From Acidimicrobiia bacterium (GTDB lineage Bacteria > Actinomycetota > Acidimicrobiia > Acidimicrobiales > Bin134): 64,000 nucleotides of DNA. The translations under genes were made by a program, and so were the position numbers. Numbering within the stretch: position 1 is the stretch's first letter; every line of letters begins with the position of its first letter. Positions 1 through 9,337 of the stretch are shown in pieces. The stretch covers positions 48,915-112,914 of the forward strand of contig JAJEGM010000015.1 of NCBI GenBank assembly GCA_022819825.1, given 5' to 3'. Under the pieces are notes generated by a model. The model saw nothing but the letters and a program-made list of their open reading frames with translations, ran no database searches and was not told where the DNA came from.

Positions 1-573
1 GAGTGGGCCCAGCGCTTCACCGACGCCGGTGTCCCGGTGGTGGGCGACGACATCAAGAGCCAAGTGGGCGCCACTATTGTGCACCGCACTTTGGCCCGGC
101 TCTACGAGGACCGGGGCGTGGAGCTGGACCGCACCTACCAGCTCAACTTCGGCGGCAACATGGATTTCATGAACATGTTGGAGCGGTCCCGGCTGGTGTC
201 CAAGAAGATCTCCAAGACCCAGTCGGTTACCAGCCAGCTCGACAATGGCATCGCCGCTGATGACGTACACATCGGCCCCAGCGACCACGTCCCCTGGCTG
301 GAAGACCGGAAGTGGGCCCACATCCGCCTCGAGGGCCGGGGCTTCGGCGATGTCCCCCTCAACATCGACCTCAAGCTAGAGGTGGTGGACTCGCCCAACT
401 CCGCCGGCGTCATCATCGACGCGCTGCGCTGCGCCAAGCTCGGGTTGGATCACGGCATCGGCGGTCCCCTGCTCGGCCCCTCGGCCTACTTCATGAAGAG
501 CCCGCCCATCCAGTACCGCGACGAGGCCGCCCGCGAGATGGTCGAGGCCTACGCCCGAGGCGAGGTCAGCTAG
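1..573 (+). CDS. ino1: Inositol-1-phosphate synthase, C-terminal part (5' end outside window)
   Basis: The open frame runs in from the left edge with no start and ends at TAG 571-573, giving about 190 C-terminal residues. The protein resembles the NAD-dependent myo-inositol-3-phosphate synthase family of Actinobacteria, which converts glucose-6-phosphate to inositol-1-phosphate for phosphatidylinositol and mycothiol. Supporting blocks are [12 protein letters not shown] near the start, [27 protein letters not shown], and the [17 protein letters not shown] segment with its run of charged and Asn residues, all typical of the catalytic half. It ends just short of the convergent CCA-adding gene, overlapping it by 8 bases. 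Truncation is only by the window edge. The cofactor-binding N-terminal half cannot be checked. Confidence 0.9.
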   Translation, partial: EWAQRFTDAGVPVVGDDIKSQVGATIVHRTLARLYEDRGVELDRTYQLNFGGNMDFMNMLERSRLVSKKISKTQSVTSQLDNGIAADDVHIGPSDHVPWLEDRKWAHIRLEGRGFGDVPLNIDLKLEVVDSPNSAGVIIDALRCAKLGLDHGIGGPLLGPSAYFMKSPPIQYRDEAAREMVEAYARGEVS

Positions 574-1792
574 AACGCCACTTCAAAAGGTGGGCGCGGG
601 CCTCCTCGGGGGTAAGGGGGCCGGAGTCGAGGCGATGACGGCGTAGTTCGTCGACGGCTGCACCTACGTCGGGGCCGGGGTCCAGGCCGAGAAGCTCCAT
701 AATCTGCTCGCCGTCGAGCACTGGGGGGCCAAGCAAGTCGGGCTCCGCGGCGATCAGGGCTTCCACATCGACGGCCAACGTGCTCACCGCATTGAGGGCT
801 GTCGCCACCATCACCGCTTGCGGCACATGGGGGTCGGCATCGACCACCCAGCGGCGTAACTCGGCAGAGGACTGGGGCGGATGCTCCACCGCTCGGCGCG
901 CTGCGGTTAGCACGGCAAACACTGCATCGCTGACTGCGGTGGTGGCTCGGCGCTCCGACAACGCCGACCGCACGTCGGAGGGCGTTCCAACACCAGCCAA
1001 CAGCGCGGCCAAGCGGACCACTGGATCATCACCTACCTTGCGAAGAACGGTGAGCGCCGTATTGCCATCGCCTACCGGCCCCAACACCCGTTCGCCCAGG
1101 CCGGTCTTGAAGAGCAACTCGAAGCCGGGCCCGGGATCGGGTATTGCGAGGAGCCGGTCCAGCTCGTCGCGAATCCGCTCGTCAGCCACGATGCTCAGCC
1201 GGTCGGCCATGGCCCCCATGGCCGCTACCAGGTTCGCGTCCGCAGCCAGGTCGAACTGCGCCAAAAAGCGGGCCGCTCGCAGCATTCGGAGGGGGTCGTC
1301 GCTGAACGTTTCCTCAGGGTCTAGCGGAGTGCGGAGACGCCCAGCCTCTAGGTCGGATGCTCCGTCAAAAGGGTCCACCAGCCCGCCATCGGGCAGTTCG
1401 ACAGCCATCGCGTTGATGGTGAAGTCGCGGCGGGAGAGATCGGCCTCGATGGCATCGGCGAAGGCCACTTCGGGCTTGCGAGAGTCGGGCAGGTACCGCT
1501 CGGTGCGATGGGTGGTTATCTCAACCCGGCGGTCGCCTCGGCGCGCGCCGATTGTGCCGAACCGCTCCCCTTGAGTCCACAGAGTGTCGGCCCACTCTTC
1601 CAAGATCGACTTCACCGCCTCGGGCTGGGCATCGGTGGTGAGGTCTAGGTCGAAGGCGGTGTCCAGTGGTCGATTCCGCATCGCGTCACGCACAATCCCA
1701 CCTACCAGATAGATCCGGTACCCGCTGGCGGCAAACCGTTCAGCCAGTTCTCGGGCCTCCTCGCGGACGGGGGCCAGACGGTCGAGGCTCAC
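566..1792 (-). CDS. cca: CCA tRNA nucleotidyltransferase (PcnA-like)
   Basis: Class II nucleotidyltransferase that adds or repairs the CCA tail of tRNAs. The head domain shows LVGGIVRDA at residues 29-37, the catalytic acidic pair D48 and D50 in FDLDLTT, and [10 protein letters not shown] at 121-130, followed by the [14 protein letters not shown] block. I chose GTG 1792 because it overlaps the stop of the upstream gene as GTGA. A longer frame reaching 1903 would run deep into that gene. The protein has 408 residues, shorter than the roughly 480 usual in Actinobacteria. In the C-terminal half the usual HD-type metal motif (LLHDxGK) appears as LLAGVGT, so phosphohydrolase activity is probably gone. 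It is translationally coupled to the deacetylase-like gene. Confidence 0.88.
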   Translation of the reverse strand: MSLDRLAPVREEARELAERFAASGYRIYLVGGIVRDAMRNRPLDTAFDLDLTTDAQPEAVKSILEEWADTLWTQGERFGTIGARRGDRRVEITTHRTERYLPDSRKPEVAFADAIEADLSRRDFTINAMAVELPDGGLVDPFDGASDLEAGRLRTPLDPEETFSDDPLRMLRAARFLAQFDLAADANLVAAMGAMADRLSIVADERIRDELDRLLAIPDPGPGFELLFKTGLGERVLGPVGDGNTALTVLRKVGDDPVVRLAALLAGVGTPSDVRSALSERRATTAVSDAVFAVLTAARRAVEHPPQSSAELRRWVVDADPHVPQAVMVATALNAVSTLAVDVEALIAAEPDLLGPPVLDGEQIMELLGLDPGPDVGAAVDELRRHRLDSGPLTPEEARAHLLKWRSS

Positions 1793-2787
1793 GACAACAA
1801 CGTGGCCGCGGCAGCCGCCACCTCTACACCCGGACCGCCACTCGTAGCCGGTTCCGGCCGCCACTGCGTGCCAGCCAACACTGCTACCGCCGCGGCGGCG
1901 CAATCGGCCAGGGCATCAAGGTCATAGCCGCCCTCCAAAAAGGCGATACGCCGACCGGAGGAAACCACCTGAATGATCGCTTCGGTCAGGTCGGCGAAAT
2001 CGCCGGCAGCCAACCCCAGGTCGGTGAGCGGGTCAGCCCGGTGGGCATCGAATCCGGCCGAGAGAACCAGCCAATCAGGGGCGAACGCCTCTACCGCGGG
2101 CAGCACGGCCTCTTCCCAGCCTCGGCGGTAGGCGTCGCCGGTCGCCCCCATGGGCATGGGCAAGTTGATAGTGGTGCCCAATCCTGCCCCTGCGCCCCGC
2201 TCTCGCAGCCCACCAGTGCCCGGATAGAACGGGTACTGGTGCCACGAGACATACATCACCCGGTTGTCCTCCCAGAACACGTCCTGGGTGCCGTTGCCGT
2301 GGTGGGCGTCGTAGTCCACCACCAGCACCCGTTCGCCCCGGTCCGCCAGCGCCTGGGCGCACACCGCCGCACTGTTGAATAGGCAGAACCCCATCGACCG
2401 CGCCGGTGTGGCGTGGTGGCCCGGTGGGCGCACCGCGCAGAACGCGGCATCGGCCGCACCGCCGTCCAAAGCCTCGACGGCGGCCAATCCCGCTCCCGCC
2501 GCCAATCGAGCCGCTACCTCCGATTCGCTGGACAGCACGGTGTCGGGGTCCAGTCGGCCGCCCCCGCCTTGCGCCACCTGTTGGACTGCTTCGAGCACCG
2601 AGGAATCGTGGACAGCCAATAGCTCGGCGTCAGTGGCCAGCCGGGGCTCGGTCGGAACCAGAGCGTCGTCTAACCCTGCCCGCTGCACCCCGTCGATTAC
2701 CGCGCGCAGTCGGGCCGAACGCTCTGGATGGGAGCGTCCGGTGTCGTGGTCGAGAAAGCGCTCGTCGGTGATCCACAAAACCGACAC
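1789..2787 (-). CDS. Histone deacetylase / AcuC-like family protein
   Basis: Arginase-deacetylase fold enzyme, probably a zinc-dependent amide hydrolase acting on acetyl-lysine, acetylpolyamine or a related small amide. Visible signatures are HPER at residues 20-23, the active-site GHH at 123-125, the zinc ligands D160 and H162 in DAHHGNG, and D247 in GFDAHRADPL. The start chosen is GTG 2787, directly before VLWITDERF. A frame extension to 2907 adds a low-complexity N-terminus that families of this type lack. The 332 residues match the family's usual length. It is first in a two-gene operon with cca and diverges from the GNAT gene across about 140 bases. The true substrate cannot be told from sequence. 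Confidence 0.85.
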   Translation of the reverse strand: MSVLWITDERFLDHDTGRSHPERSARLRAVIDGVQRAGLDDALVPTEPRLATDAELLAVHDSSVLEAVQQVAQGGGGRLDPDTVLSSESEVAARLAAGAGLAAVEALDGGAADAAFCAVRPPGHHATPARSMGFCLFNSAAVCAQALADRGERVLVVDYDAHHGNGTQDVFWEDNRVMYVSWHQYPFYPGTGGLRERGAGAGLGTTINLPMPMGATGDAYRRGWEEAVLPAVEAFAPDWLVLSAGFDAHRADPLTDLGLAAGDFADLTEAIIQVVSSGRRIAFLEGGYDLDALADCAAAAVAVLAGTQWRPEPATSGGPGVEVAAAAATLLS

Positions 2788-2928
2788 AGCCCCACGGTAC
2801 CGCGCCCGACCAGTACCCAAGAATGAGCATTTCTCGCGCCCAGAAGAAACCCGGTTCGCGGTGTACGCCGCGCCCTGCTCGGACCTAGCCTCAGTGACAT
2901 GTTGCACCGACGGTCAGGGCAGGAATCC

Positions 2929-3639
2929 GTGACGCTCCGCCTCGGTCACGACCGTCTGCGGCTTAGACCCTGGGCCAGCGAAACGGAGATCGGCCTGCTC
3001 GTCCTGCTGACTTCCGGCTCTGCAGTCTCGGATGCCGCCGTTGCCGCCTCGATTGAATCGGCGGCGGCCCAGGGCTATCTCCGAATCCGGACATCAGCCC
3101 TCTCGCACATCGAGGCGGAGCCGTTCCTCCGAGCCGGATTCGAACCCCGCCAACAGCTCGCCTTGCTGTCTCGGCCAATCCAACCGCCGCTCTCTGAGCG
3201 AAATGGAGGCGTTTCCATCCGACGGGCCCGGCGCCGCGATCGCAGCTCGGTTCTGGACGTGGACCATGCCGCATTCGAGCCGTTCTGGCAGCTCGACCAG
3301 GTGGGACTGCACGAAGCACTTCGAGCCACACCCTTCCGACGCTTTCGAGTGGCCCGTCCAGACCCCGACAAAGCCCTGGCTGGGTACGCCATCTCTGGTC
3401 GCAGCGGGCCGTCGGGCTATCTACAGCGATTGGCAATCTCGCCTCGCCAACAAGGACAGGGGGCCGGAACCGCTCTGGTAGTCGACGGGCTGACGTGGAT
3501 GGCCCGCTGGGGTGCCACCCAAGCCTGGGTCAACACGCCCCAGCAAAACACCGGTGCCCTGCGCCTCTATGAGCGACTGGGTTTCGAGCCGGTTCCCCCC
3601 GGTCTGCAAGTTCTGGAGTTGGAGATCAGTGGGCTATAG
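2929..3639 (+). CDS. GNAT-family N-acetyltransferase
   Basis: Probable acetyl-CoA-dependent N-acetyltransferase, substrate unknown. The C-terminal half carries the GNAT core: LQRLAISPRQQGQGAGTALV is the acetyl-CoA pyrophosphate loop (Q/R-x-x-G-x-G/A), followed by the ALRLYERLGF signature. The N-terminal half is a more diverged second GNAT-like lobe. I prefer GTG 2929, which has AGGGCAGG just upstream, over ATG 2899, which has no visible ribosome site. The end overlaps the start of the next gene by 11 bases, which suggests coupled translation. In Actinobacteria this position beside the CCA-adding gene is often taken by a Nudix hydrolase, so the neighbour differs here. Confidence 0.75.
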   Translation: MTLRLGHDRLRLRPWASETEIGLLVLLTSGSAVSDAAVAASIESAAAQGYLRIRTSALSHIEAEPFLRAGFEPRQQLALLSRPIQPPLSERNGGVSIRRARRRDRSSVLDVDHAAFEPFWQLDQVGLHEALRATPFRRFRVARPDPDKALAGYAISGRSGPSGYLQRLAISPRQQGQGAGTALVVDGLTWMARWGATQAWVNTPQQNTGALRLYERLGFEPVPPGLQVLELEISGL

Positions 3640-5707
3640 ATGCCGCTCCAGGAGCAAGTGGCTGGCGGCGGTTCTTGTCTGCTGTGCCGCGCCCGCTCTC
3701 ATGATCCCGGCCGCCACCGCCCAGAGTGGCAACGGCACCTCCGAAATGGAAGCCCCCTCCATAGAGCTGGTCAGCCAAAGCATGTGGATCGCCGAGGAGG
3801 ACATTTTCCGAGTCTCCTTCCGTCCCATCGACGCCCCCGACGGGTCCACCATTGACGTAAACATCGGGGTGCCTATCCGGTCTCGCTCCGCTCTCCTGGA
3901 TCGACTGGCCGGGCCGTCCACCGGATTGGTCCTTCAACGGATCTCCCGATTGCCCATGCCCGAACCCGATGCCAATGGGATCACCTCGCTGCAGTTCACC
4001 ACTACGAGCAGCCAGGAGCTAGAACCCGAAACAGCGGGTGTTCCATGGCTCAAACTCTCCGCCGAAGGGGTGTACCCGGTGAGCATTGTCCTTCGGGATT
4101 CCGACAACTTGAGATTGGACACGATCCACACCTTTCTGGTCCGCACACCCCCAGTTGATTCCGACCTCTCGCCACTGCTGGTGAGCACCGTGCTGTCGGT
4201 GAGCGGACCATTGCCCGTGAGCTCAGAGGGAACCGTGGACATGCCCGTGAGCCCAGAGGGAACCGTGGACATGGGAGCGTCCGAAAACAGCCTGCAAGTG
4301 CTAGCCGAGGTTTTCGACCCCCGAATTCGACCTCAACCCCTGGCCACAGTTTCTATTAACCCTCTTCTGGTTGACGCCCTGGCCATTAGCGAACAAACCG
4401 AGCACACAATGCTGTTGGCCCGACTCCAACAAGCAACCACCAACCGCCAGATAACGAGCAACACCTACGTTCCCTTGGACAGCGACGCGTGGATCGACCA
4501 CGACCTCAGCCTCCAGATCGGCTGGCAGGTAGAGGCTGGCGCCGCGGTGCTGGATGAGTTTCTCGGCTCTCAGTCCGACCACACCATCATGGTGTTGACC
4601 ACTTCGGCCTCGCCCCGGTTGCTAAATCGGCTTCAACGAGAGCGAGTAGAGCTGGTGCTGGTTCCCGATGCCCTACTCGACCCGGCCAATGAACTTGTCG
4701 GCACATTGGCCAAGACATCGTTCTTGTTGCCCACACTGGACGAATTGCTCACACCGGGCGAGCCGATTAAAGCACTGTCCATAGACAGCACGGCAACGGC
4801 TCACTTCACCAGAACTGATAGCGCCGACACCGCTCCCTACCTGGTGTTGGCCGACTTGGCCGCCCGTTGGTTTGAAGACCCCCAGCAGCTTCGGGGGATT
4901 GTGATAGCCCCACCGCTTGATTCCCTTTCCGATTCGACTGGTCTTGGTGTGCTACTGGACGAGATCAGCGTAAGTCCGATCCTGTCCTCGGTCGACCCCT
5001 CTGCAATTGTCGAGAACCTTGAGCCCGAAGCCCTCCGGCAGGTGCGTCCCGCCGAGGTGAACGGATTCGGAGAGGACTACAAGGCTGCGCTGAGCGACGG
5101 ACAGCGCATCGCCCGTTCATACCAGAACATGGTCGACCCGATCGCCTCCGTGGACACCCCCGAGCGGGAGCTGATCGAAACCCTGGATCGAGCCCTGTTG
5201 CTGTCCGGCACCTACGGTCTGACCGAGACCCAGCGAGACGCCTACCTTGCGGTGGTAGCGCAGACTGTGCGCGACACCGTGGCCGCTATCCAACCGCCGA
5301 GTCGCCAGAGAATCACCCTGACCAGCCGGTCGGAGAGCATACCGATGCTCATCCGCAACAACCTCGACCACGATGTCATCGTGCGGTTGGACCTCAACAG
5401 CGACAAGCTCGACTTCCCCGAAGGAAACTTCTTGCTGCAGCGGCTCTCCCCCGGAGTCAACCAGATCCAGGTGCCGGTGCAGGCCAAGACTTCGGGCGAC
5501 GCCGTGCTGGAGATCAGCGTCAACTCGCCCACCGGGCTCTTGGCCCTAGGCGAGTCGCAGTTGACCGTGCGAGCAACCTCCCTGTCGGGCACCGGTGTGG
5601 GGATCGCCGCCGCCGCGCTGGCCATCCTGCTGTTGTGGTGGGCTCGACACTGGTGGTCGCGCCGGCGCTCCAAACTCGAGCTTCCAAAAAGTAGTGTCAG
5701 TGCATGA
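3629..5707 (+). CDS. Secreted, membrane-anchored DUF6049-like protein
   Basis: Large extracytoplasmic protein of about 692 residues. The N-terminus has a basic stretch then a hydrophobic segment ending in AATAQS, which looks like a signal peptide. The C-terminus has one transmembrane helix (GVGIAAAALAILLLWWA) followed by an RRRSK stop-transfer tail, so it is a type I membrane protein with its bulk outside. GTG 3629 is chosen because it opens the signal peptide and has GGAG upstream. Position beside cca and overall architecture match the actinobacterial Rv3909-type family (DUF6049). That link is inferred from context and layout, and there is no catalytic motif I can name. A 30-bp tandem duplication lies inside at 4214-4273. 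Overlaps the degV start as ATGA. Confidence 0.65.
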   Translation: MGYRCRSRSKWLAAVLVCCAAPALMIPAATAQSGNGTSEMEAPSIELVSQSMWIAEEDIFRVSFRPIDAPDGSTIDVNIGVPIRSRSALLDRLAGPSTGLVLQRISRLPMPEPDANGITSLQFTTTSSQELEPETAGVPWLKLSAEGVYPVSIVLRDSDNLRLDTIHTFLVRTPPVDSDLSPLLVSTVLSVSGPLPVSSEGTVDMPVSPEGTVDMGASENSLQVLAEVFDPRIRPQPLATVSINPLLVDALAISEQTEHTMLLARLQQATTNRQITSNTYVPLDSDAWIDHDLSLQIGWQVEAGAAVLDEFLGSQSDHTIMVLTTSASPRLLNRLQRERVELVLVPDALLDPANELVGTLAKTSFLLPTLDELLTPGEPIKALSIDSTATAHFTRTDSADTAPYLVLADLAARWFEDPQQLRGIVIAPPLDSLSDSTGLGVLLDEISVSPILSSVDPSAIVENLEPEALRQVRPAEVNGFGEDYKAALSDGQRIARSYQNMVDPIASVDTPERELIETLDRALLLSGTYGLTETQRDAYLAVVAQTVRDTVAAIQPPSRQRITLTSRSESIPMLIRNNLDHDVIVRLDLNSDKLDFPEGNFLLQRLSPGVNQIQVPVQAKTSGDAVLEISVNSPTGLLALGESQLTVRATSLSGTGVGIAAAALAILLLWWARHWWSRRRSKLELPKSSVSA
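4214..4273 (+). repeat. 30-bp in-frame tandem duplication inside the DUF6049-like gene
   Basis: Two adjacent 30-base units, 4214-4243 and 4244-4273, differ at one base (T/C at the tenth position). Each encodes ten residues, PVSSEGTVDM then PVSPEGTVDM. The unit is a multiple of three, so the frame is kept. This looks like a recent slippage or duplication event in a surface-exposed linker. Confidence 0.92.
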
Positions 5708-6543
5708 CCGTTCGAATTGTGACCGACAGCTCTTGCGACCTCAGCACCGCCGACATCGAGCGCCACCAGATCACCGTGGTCCCGCTCACCATCCGATTCG
5801 GCGACGAGGAGTTCACCGACGGTGTGGGCCTATCGGCGGAGAACTTCTACGCCAAGATGGCCGCCAGCGATGAACTGCCCTCTACCGCGGCTCCCGCACC
5901 CGGTGCCTTCGAAGTGGTGTTTCGAGATCTAGCCGCCAGCGGTGCCGAGGCCGTGGTATGCGTCAACTTGTCATTCGCCCTGTCGGCCACCGGGGAGTCG
6001 GCCCAGAGCGCGGCCCGAGCCCTAGAGGGCGAGGTGGACGTTCGGGTGGTGGACTCCGGCAAGGTATCGGTGGGCCTGGGTGTCATGGTGAAAGCCGCCG
6101 CAACCGCGGCTGAGGCCGGGCACAGCGCCGATGAGATCGAAGCCCAACTGGCCGATCTAAAAAATCGGGTCTTCATCTATGCCGTACTGGACACTCTGGA
6201 CAACCTCAAGAAGGGCGGCCGCATCGGTACTGCGCAGGCGCTATTGGGCAGCGCTCTGTCGATCAAGCCCTGCTTGGACCTCACTTCCGGCGTCGTGGAG
6301 GAAGCAGGCAAACAGCGAACCAGGGGCAAGGCCCGGAACTGGCTGGCCGCGCGCGTGGCCGAAGCGGGGGAGTTGGAACACCTGGCCATCGCCCACGGTG
6401 CGGCCGAAGACATCGACGCGTTCACCGCCAGCCTGGGCGAATCCCCCGCTCAGAACCCCTTGACGGTGGCTCTCATCGGCCCGGTTGTGGGCACTCACGC
6501 CGGCCCCGGTGTCATCGCCGCCGCCATGGTGCCCGCCCCCTAA
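5704..6543 (+). CDS. DegV family fatty-acid-binding protein
   Basis: DegV-fold protein of 279 residues, a family that binds a long-chain fatty acid. In firmicutes, members (FakB) present fatty acids to the kinase FakA. Seen here: the N-terminal VRIVTDSSCDLS block, the STAAPAPGAF segment with the conserved Ser/Thr region, VDSGKVSVGLG, and the NLKKGGRIGTAQALLG block near residue 165, all diagnostic. ATG 5704 overlaps the upstream stop as ATGA. No fakA-like gene lies nearby. In many Actinobacteria the DUF6049-type gene is followed by the lipid II flippase murJ, and here DegV stands in that place. Confidence 0.9.
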   Translation: MTVRIVTDSSCDLSTADIERHQITVVPLTIRFGDEEFTDGVGLSAENFYAKMAASDELPSTAAPAPGAFEVVFRDLAASGAEAVVCVNLSFALSATGESAQSAARALEGEVDVRVVDSGKVSVGLGVMVKAAATAAEAGHSADEIEAQLADLKNRVFIYAVLDTLDNLKKGGRIGTAQALLGSALSIKPCLDLTSGVVEEAGKQRTRGKARNWLAARVAEAGELEHLAIAHGAAEDIDAFTASLGESPAQNPLTVALIGPVVGTHAGPGVIAAAMVPAP

Positions 6544-6587
6544 GTACGTCTTGGCCCGCAGAAAACGCCATCGGTAACCTTCGAGCC

Positions 6588-6953
6588 GTGTCGGAGTTCC
6601 TCCGCGACTACCTCCTCGTCGTTATATTCCTCGTGCTGGCAGGCGCTTTGGTCTTTGGGATGCTGGGGCTCGGCAGCCTGTTGCGGCCCTCCCGGTCGCA
6701 GCCCCAGAAATACATCACCTATGAGAGCGGCGTCGACCCCGTGGGACTGGGCTGGTCGCAGAGCAACATCCGCTACTACGTGTTCGCCCTCTTGTTCGTG
6801 ATGTTCGACGTTGAGGCGGTGTTCATCTTCCCCTGGGCCACCCGGCTGGAGGCCTACGGGACATTCGGCTTGGTCGAGATGGCCATCTTCATCTTCATCC
6901 TTGCGCTGGGCCTGGTGTACGCCTGGCGGAAAGGCGTTCTTCGGTGGATTTAG
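6588..6953 (+). CDS. nuoA: NADH-quinone oxidoreductase subunit A
   Basis: Small membrane subunit of respiratory complex I, 121 residues with three predicted transmembrane helices (near residues 8-30, 65-85 and 92-112). The family blocks YESGVDPVG and FDVEAVFIFPWA are present, the latter holding the acidic residues near the quinone path. Starts at GTG 6588. It is the first gene of a run nuoABCD-HIJKLMN on the plus strand. The 44 bases separating it from degV leave room for an operon promoter, but I see no clear box. Confidence 0.95.
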   Translation: MSEFLRDYLLVVIFLVLAGALVFGMLGLGSLLRPSRSQPQKYITYESGVDPVGLGWSQSNIRYYVFALLFVMFDVEAVFIFPWATRLEAYGTFGLVEMAIFIFILALGLVYAWRKGVLRWI

Positions 6954-7021
6954 GGACGACAGTGCGAGCTAGCCGGAAATCCACACTCGACAATCCGACG
7001 AAGCGCGCCGGGAGGTAGGCA

Positions 7022-7522
7022 GTGGGACTGGTCGCCAGCGGCAAAGCTCCAAAACCCCTGACCAAGTTGCTCAACCTCGGCCGGAAGTACTCCATCTGGA
7101 TGTACCAGTGGGGCCTGGCCTGCTGCGCCATCGAAATGGGCGCGGTGATCGGCTCCCCCCGATACGACGTCATGCGCCTCGGCGTGATCCCATTTCCCGC
7201 CAGCCCCCGACAGGCCGACTTGGTGGTGATCTCGGGAACGGTCACCGACAAGATGGTGCCGTCGATCCTCCGCCTCTACGAGCAGATGCCCGACCCGAAG
7301 TACGTCATTTCCATGGGCTCCTGCGCCAACTGTGGAGGCCCGTACTGGGACTCCTACTCAGTGACCAAGGGAGTCGATCAGATCATCCCGGTGGACGTGT
7401 ACGTGCCCGGCTGTCCGCCCCGACCCGAGGCCTTGCTGGAGGGCATCGTGCTGCTCCAGGAGCGCATCGGCAACGAGGACCCGGCTGTGCGGTGGCGAGG
7501 TGACCCAATTGTCGTCGACTGA
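7022..7522 (+). CDS. nuoB: NADH-quinone oxidoreductase subunit B
   Basis: Peripheral-arm subunit that carries the terminal iron-sulfur cluster N2, which passes electrons to quinone. All four ligands are visible: the tandem cysteines in [10 protein letters not shown], one in GSCANCGG and one in [12 protein letters not shown] 7022 is preceded by GGGAGGTAG at 7010-7018, a strong ribosome site. 166 residues is normal. The 3' end overlaps nuoC by 23 bases. Confidence 0.96.
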   Translation: MGLVASGKAPKPLTKLLNLGRKYSIWMYQWGLACCAIEMGAVIGSPRYDVMRLGVIPFPASPRQADLVVISGTVTDKMVPSILRLYEQMPDPKYVISMGSCANCGGPYWDSYSVTKGVDQIIPVDVYVPGCPPRPEALLEGIVLLQERIGNEDPAVRWRGDPIVVD

Positions 7523-8162
7523 AGTCGAGAACGACGCCGCCGAAACCGGGCCGCAGTCCGACGAGCGCCGGGAGGCTTGGGCTGCCCAGATGGCCGAAGC
7601 GCTGGGCGACGGCTTCGCCGAGCACCACATCATCCCGGGCAGCGACTTGTGGGTGCGGGTGACCCGCGAATCGTGGGCCGATGCGGCCACCGCCGCCCGC
7701 GACCAACTTGACTGCCAGTTCTTCGACTGGCTGTCGGCCATCGACTGGCTGCCCTCCCCCTACGGGCGGGACATGGATGCCCAAGAGGACAACCCCGAGC
7801 CCAAATCAGCGGATCCCATGGAGCAGGGCCATGCCGGTGGCGAGACCCGGCTCCAAATGGTGATGCGCCTCTATTCCATCTCCGAGCACATGGGCATCAC
7901 CATAAAGGCCGACCTTCCCGACGACGATCTGAGCGTCGACACCCTGATCAGCGTTTTCCCCGGGGCCAACTGGCATGAGCGCGAGGCCTGGGAGATGTTC
8001 GGGATCCATTTCAACGGCCACCCCGATCTTCGCAATATCTACCTCCCCGGCGCTTTCGAGGGGAACCCTCTCCGCAAGGACTTCCCGCTCCTGGCCCGCC
8101 GGGTAAAGCCATGGCCCGGCATTGTGGACGTGGAGCTGTTCCCCGGCGAGGAAGGCCCATGA
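7500..8162 (+). CDS. nuoC: NADH-quinone oxidoreductase subunit C
   Basis: 30-kDa hydrophilic subunit of the complex I Q-module, contacting NuoB and NuoD. The C-terminal signature [24 protein letters not shown] block is present ([12 protein letters not shown] then a [10 protein letters not shown] motif). The first 30 residues are acidic and poorly conserved, so the GTG 7500 start inside nuoB is the least certain part. A later in-frame start would also fit. Residues 80-110 hold a charged insertion ([16 protein letters not shown]). Ends in ATGA overlap with nuoD. Confidence 0.93.
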   Translation: MTQLSSTEVENDAAETGPQSDERREAWAAQMAEALGDGFAEHHIIPGSDLWVRVTRESWADAATAARDQLDCQFFDWLSAIDWLPSPYGRDMDAQEDNPEPKSADPMEQGHAGGETRLQMVMRLYSISEHMGITIKADLPDDDLSVDTLISVFPGANWHEREAWEMFGIHFNGHPDLRNIYLPGAFEGNPLRKDFPLLARRVKPWPGIVDVELFPGEEGP

Positions 8163-9337
8163 CCGCGGTGAGCGCCGACCAGCGTCAGCAGCTCGCCTAC
8201 GTGGCCACCCAGGCCGCCGACGCCCGGCTGAACGTTGAGATCGAGACCGAGGGCATGACCCTCAACATCGGCCCCCAGCATCCGGCCACTCACGGCACGC
8301 TGCGGCTGGTAGCCCGCCTCGACGGCGAGCAGGTGGTGGAGGCCGAGCCCATCATGGGCTACATGCACCGGGGCTACGAGAAACTGGCCGAGGTACGCAC
8401 CTATCCCCAGGTCACCACGCTCATCAACCGCATCGACTGGCTGGGCAGTTTCGCCAACGAGGTGCCGTTCATCCTGGCCGCCGAGAAGCTCATGGAGGTG
8501 GAGGCGCCACCCCGGGCCCAGTGGATTCGCACTGTGCTGTTCGAGTTGAGCCGGATCGCCAACATCACCTTGTTCCTTGGCGACATGGCAGTGCAGCTCG
8601 GAGCCCTCACCCCGGTTTTCATGGCCTTCCGAGACCGGGAGTTCGTGCTGAACCAGATCGAAGCAGCCACCGGCGGGCGCTTCCATCCCAACTTCGACCG
8701 CATCGGCGGCCTCAAAGACGACCTTCCCCAGGGCTGGATCGACGACACCAAGCAGACCATGGAGAAGATGCGCGACTTCTGCGACGAGTTCGAGGAGCTG
8801 GTGCTGGGCAATGAGATCTTCCAGGCCCGCAGCCGGGGCATCGGCATCGTGCCAGCCGAGGTCGGCCTGGCCTACGGGCTCTCAGGCGCCAACATCCGGG
8901 CCAGCGGGGTGGACTGGGACCTGCGCCGCGACGGCCACGAGGCCCTGGCTTACGACCAGGTGGACTGGAAGGTATGGACCCACCCCGACGGCGACTCCTT
9001 CGCCCGCTACTGGGTGAGGCTCCAGGAGACCCGAGAGGCCACCCATATCGTGGATCAGCTCTTGGACGGGCTGCCCTCGGGCCCGATCATGGCCAAAGTG
9101 CCCCGCATCATCAAGGTGCCCGCCGGTGAGGCCTACGCCGCCACCGAGAACCCGCTAGGAGAGATGGGCTACTACGTGGTGAGCAAGGGTGACTTGGTGC
9201 CGTTCCGGGTCAAGATCCGCTCGGCCAGCTTCTCCAACATCTCCATCACCCCGTGGCTGCTGAAGGGCGTCTATGTGCCCGACATCATCACCATTCTGGC
9301 CAGCTTGTATTTCATCCTGGGAGACATCGACCGATGA
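8159..9337 (+). CDS. nuoD: NADH-quinone oxidoreductase subunit D
   Basis: 49-kDa Q-module subunit, 392 residues, derived from the hydrogenase large subunit and forming the quinone site. Visible blocks are NIGPQHPATHGTLRL with the quinone-site histidine, MGYMHRGYEKLAE, RIDWLGSFANE, and the C-terminal SFSNISITPWLLKG. ATG 8159 overlaps the nuoC stop. A frame extension to 8111 lies inside nuoC. The next gene is nuoH with another ATGA overlap, so no nuoE, nuoF or nuoG lies between, unlike the usual 14-gene actinobacterial operon. Confidence 0.96.
   Translation: MTAVSADQRQQLAYVATQAADARLNVEIETEGMTLNIGPQHPATHGTLRLVARLDGEQVVEAEPIMGYMHRGYEKLAEVRTYPQVTTLINRIDWLGSFANEVPFILAAEKLMEVEAPPRAQWIRTVLFELSRIANITLFLGDMAVQLGALTPVFMAFRDREFVLNQIEAATGGRFHPNFDRIGGLKDDLPQGWIDDTKQTMEKMRDFCDEFEELVLGNEIFQARSRGIGIVPAEVGLAYGLSGANIRASGVDWDLRRDGHEALAYDQVDWKVWTHPDGDSFARYWVRLQETREATHIVDQLLDGLPSGPIMAKVPRIIKVPAGEAYAATENPLGEMGYYVVSKGDLVPFRVKIRSASFSNISITPWLLKGVYVPDIITILASLYFILGDIDR

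Noticed and set aside
2899..2928. ATG 2899 as start of the GNAT gene
   Set aside because: No ribosome site precedes it, while GTG 2929 has AGGGCAGG. The choice is not certain.
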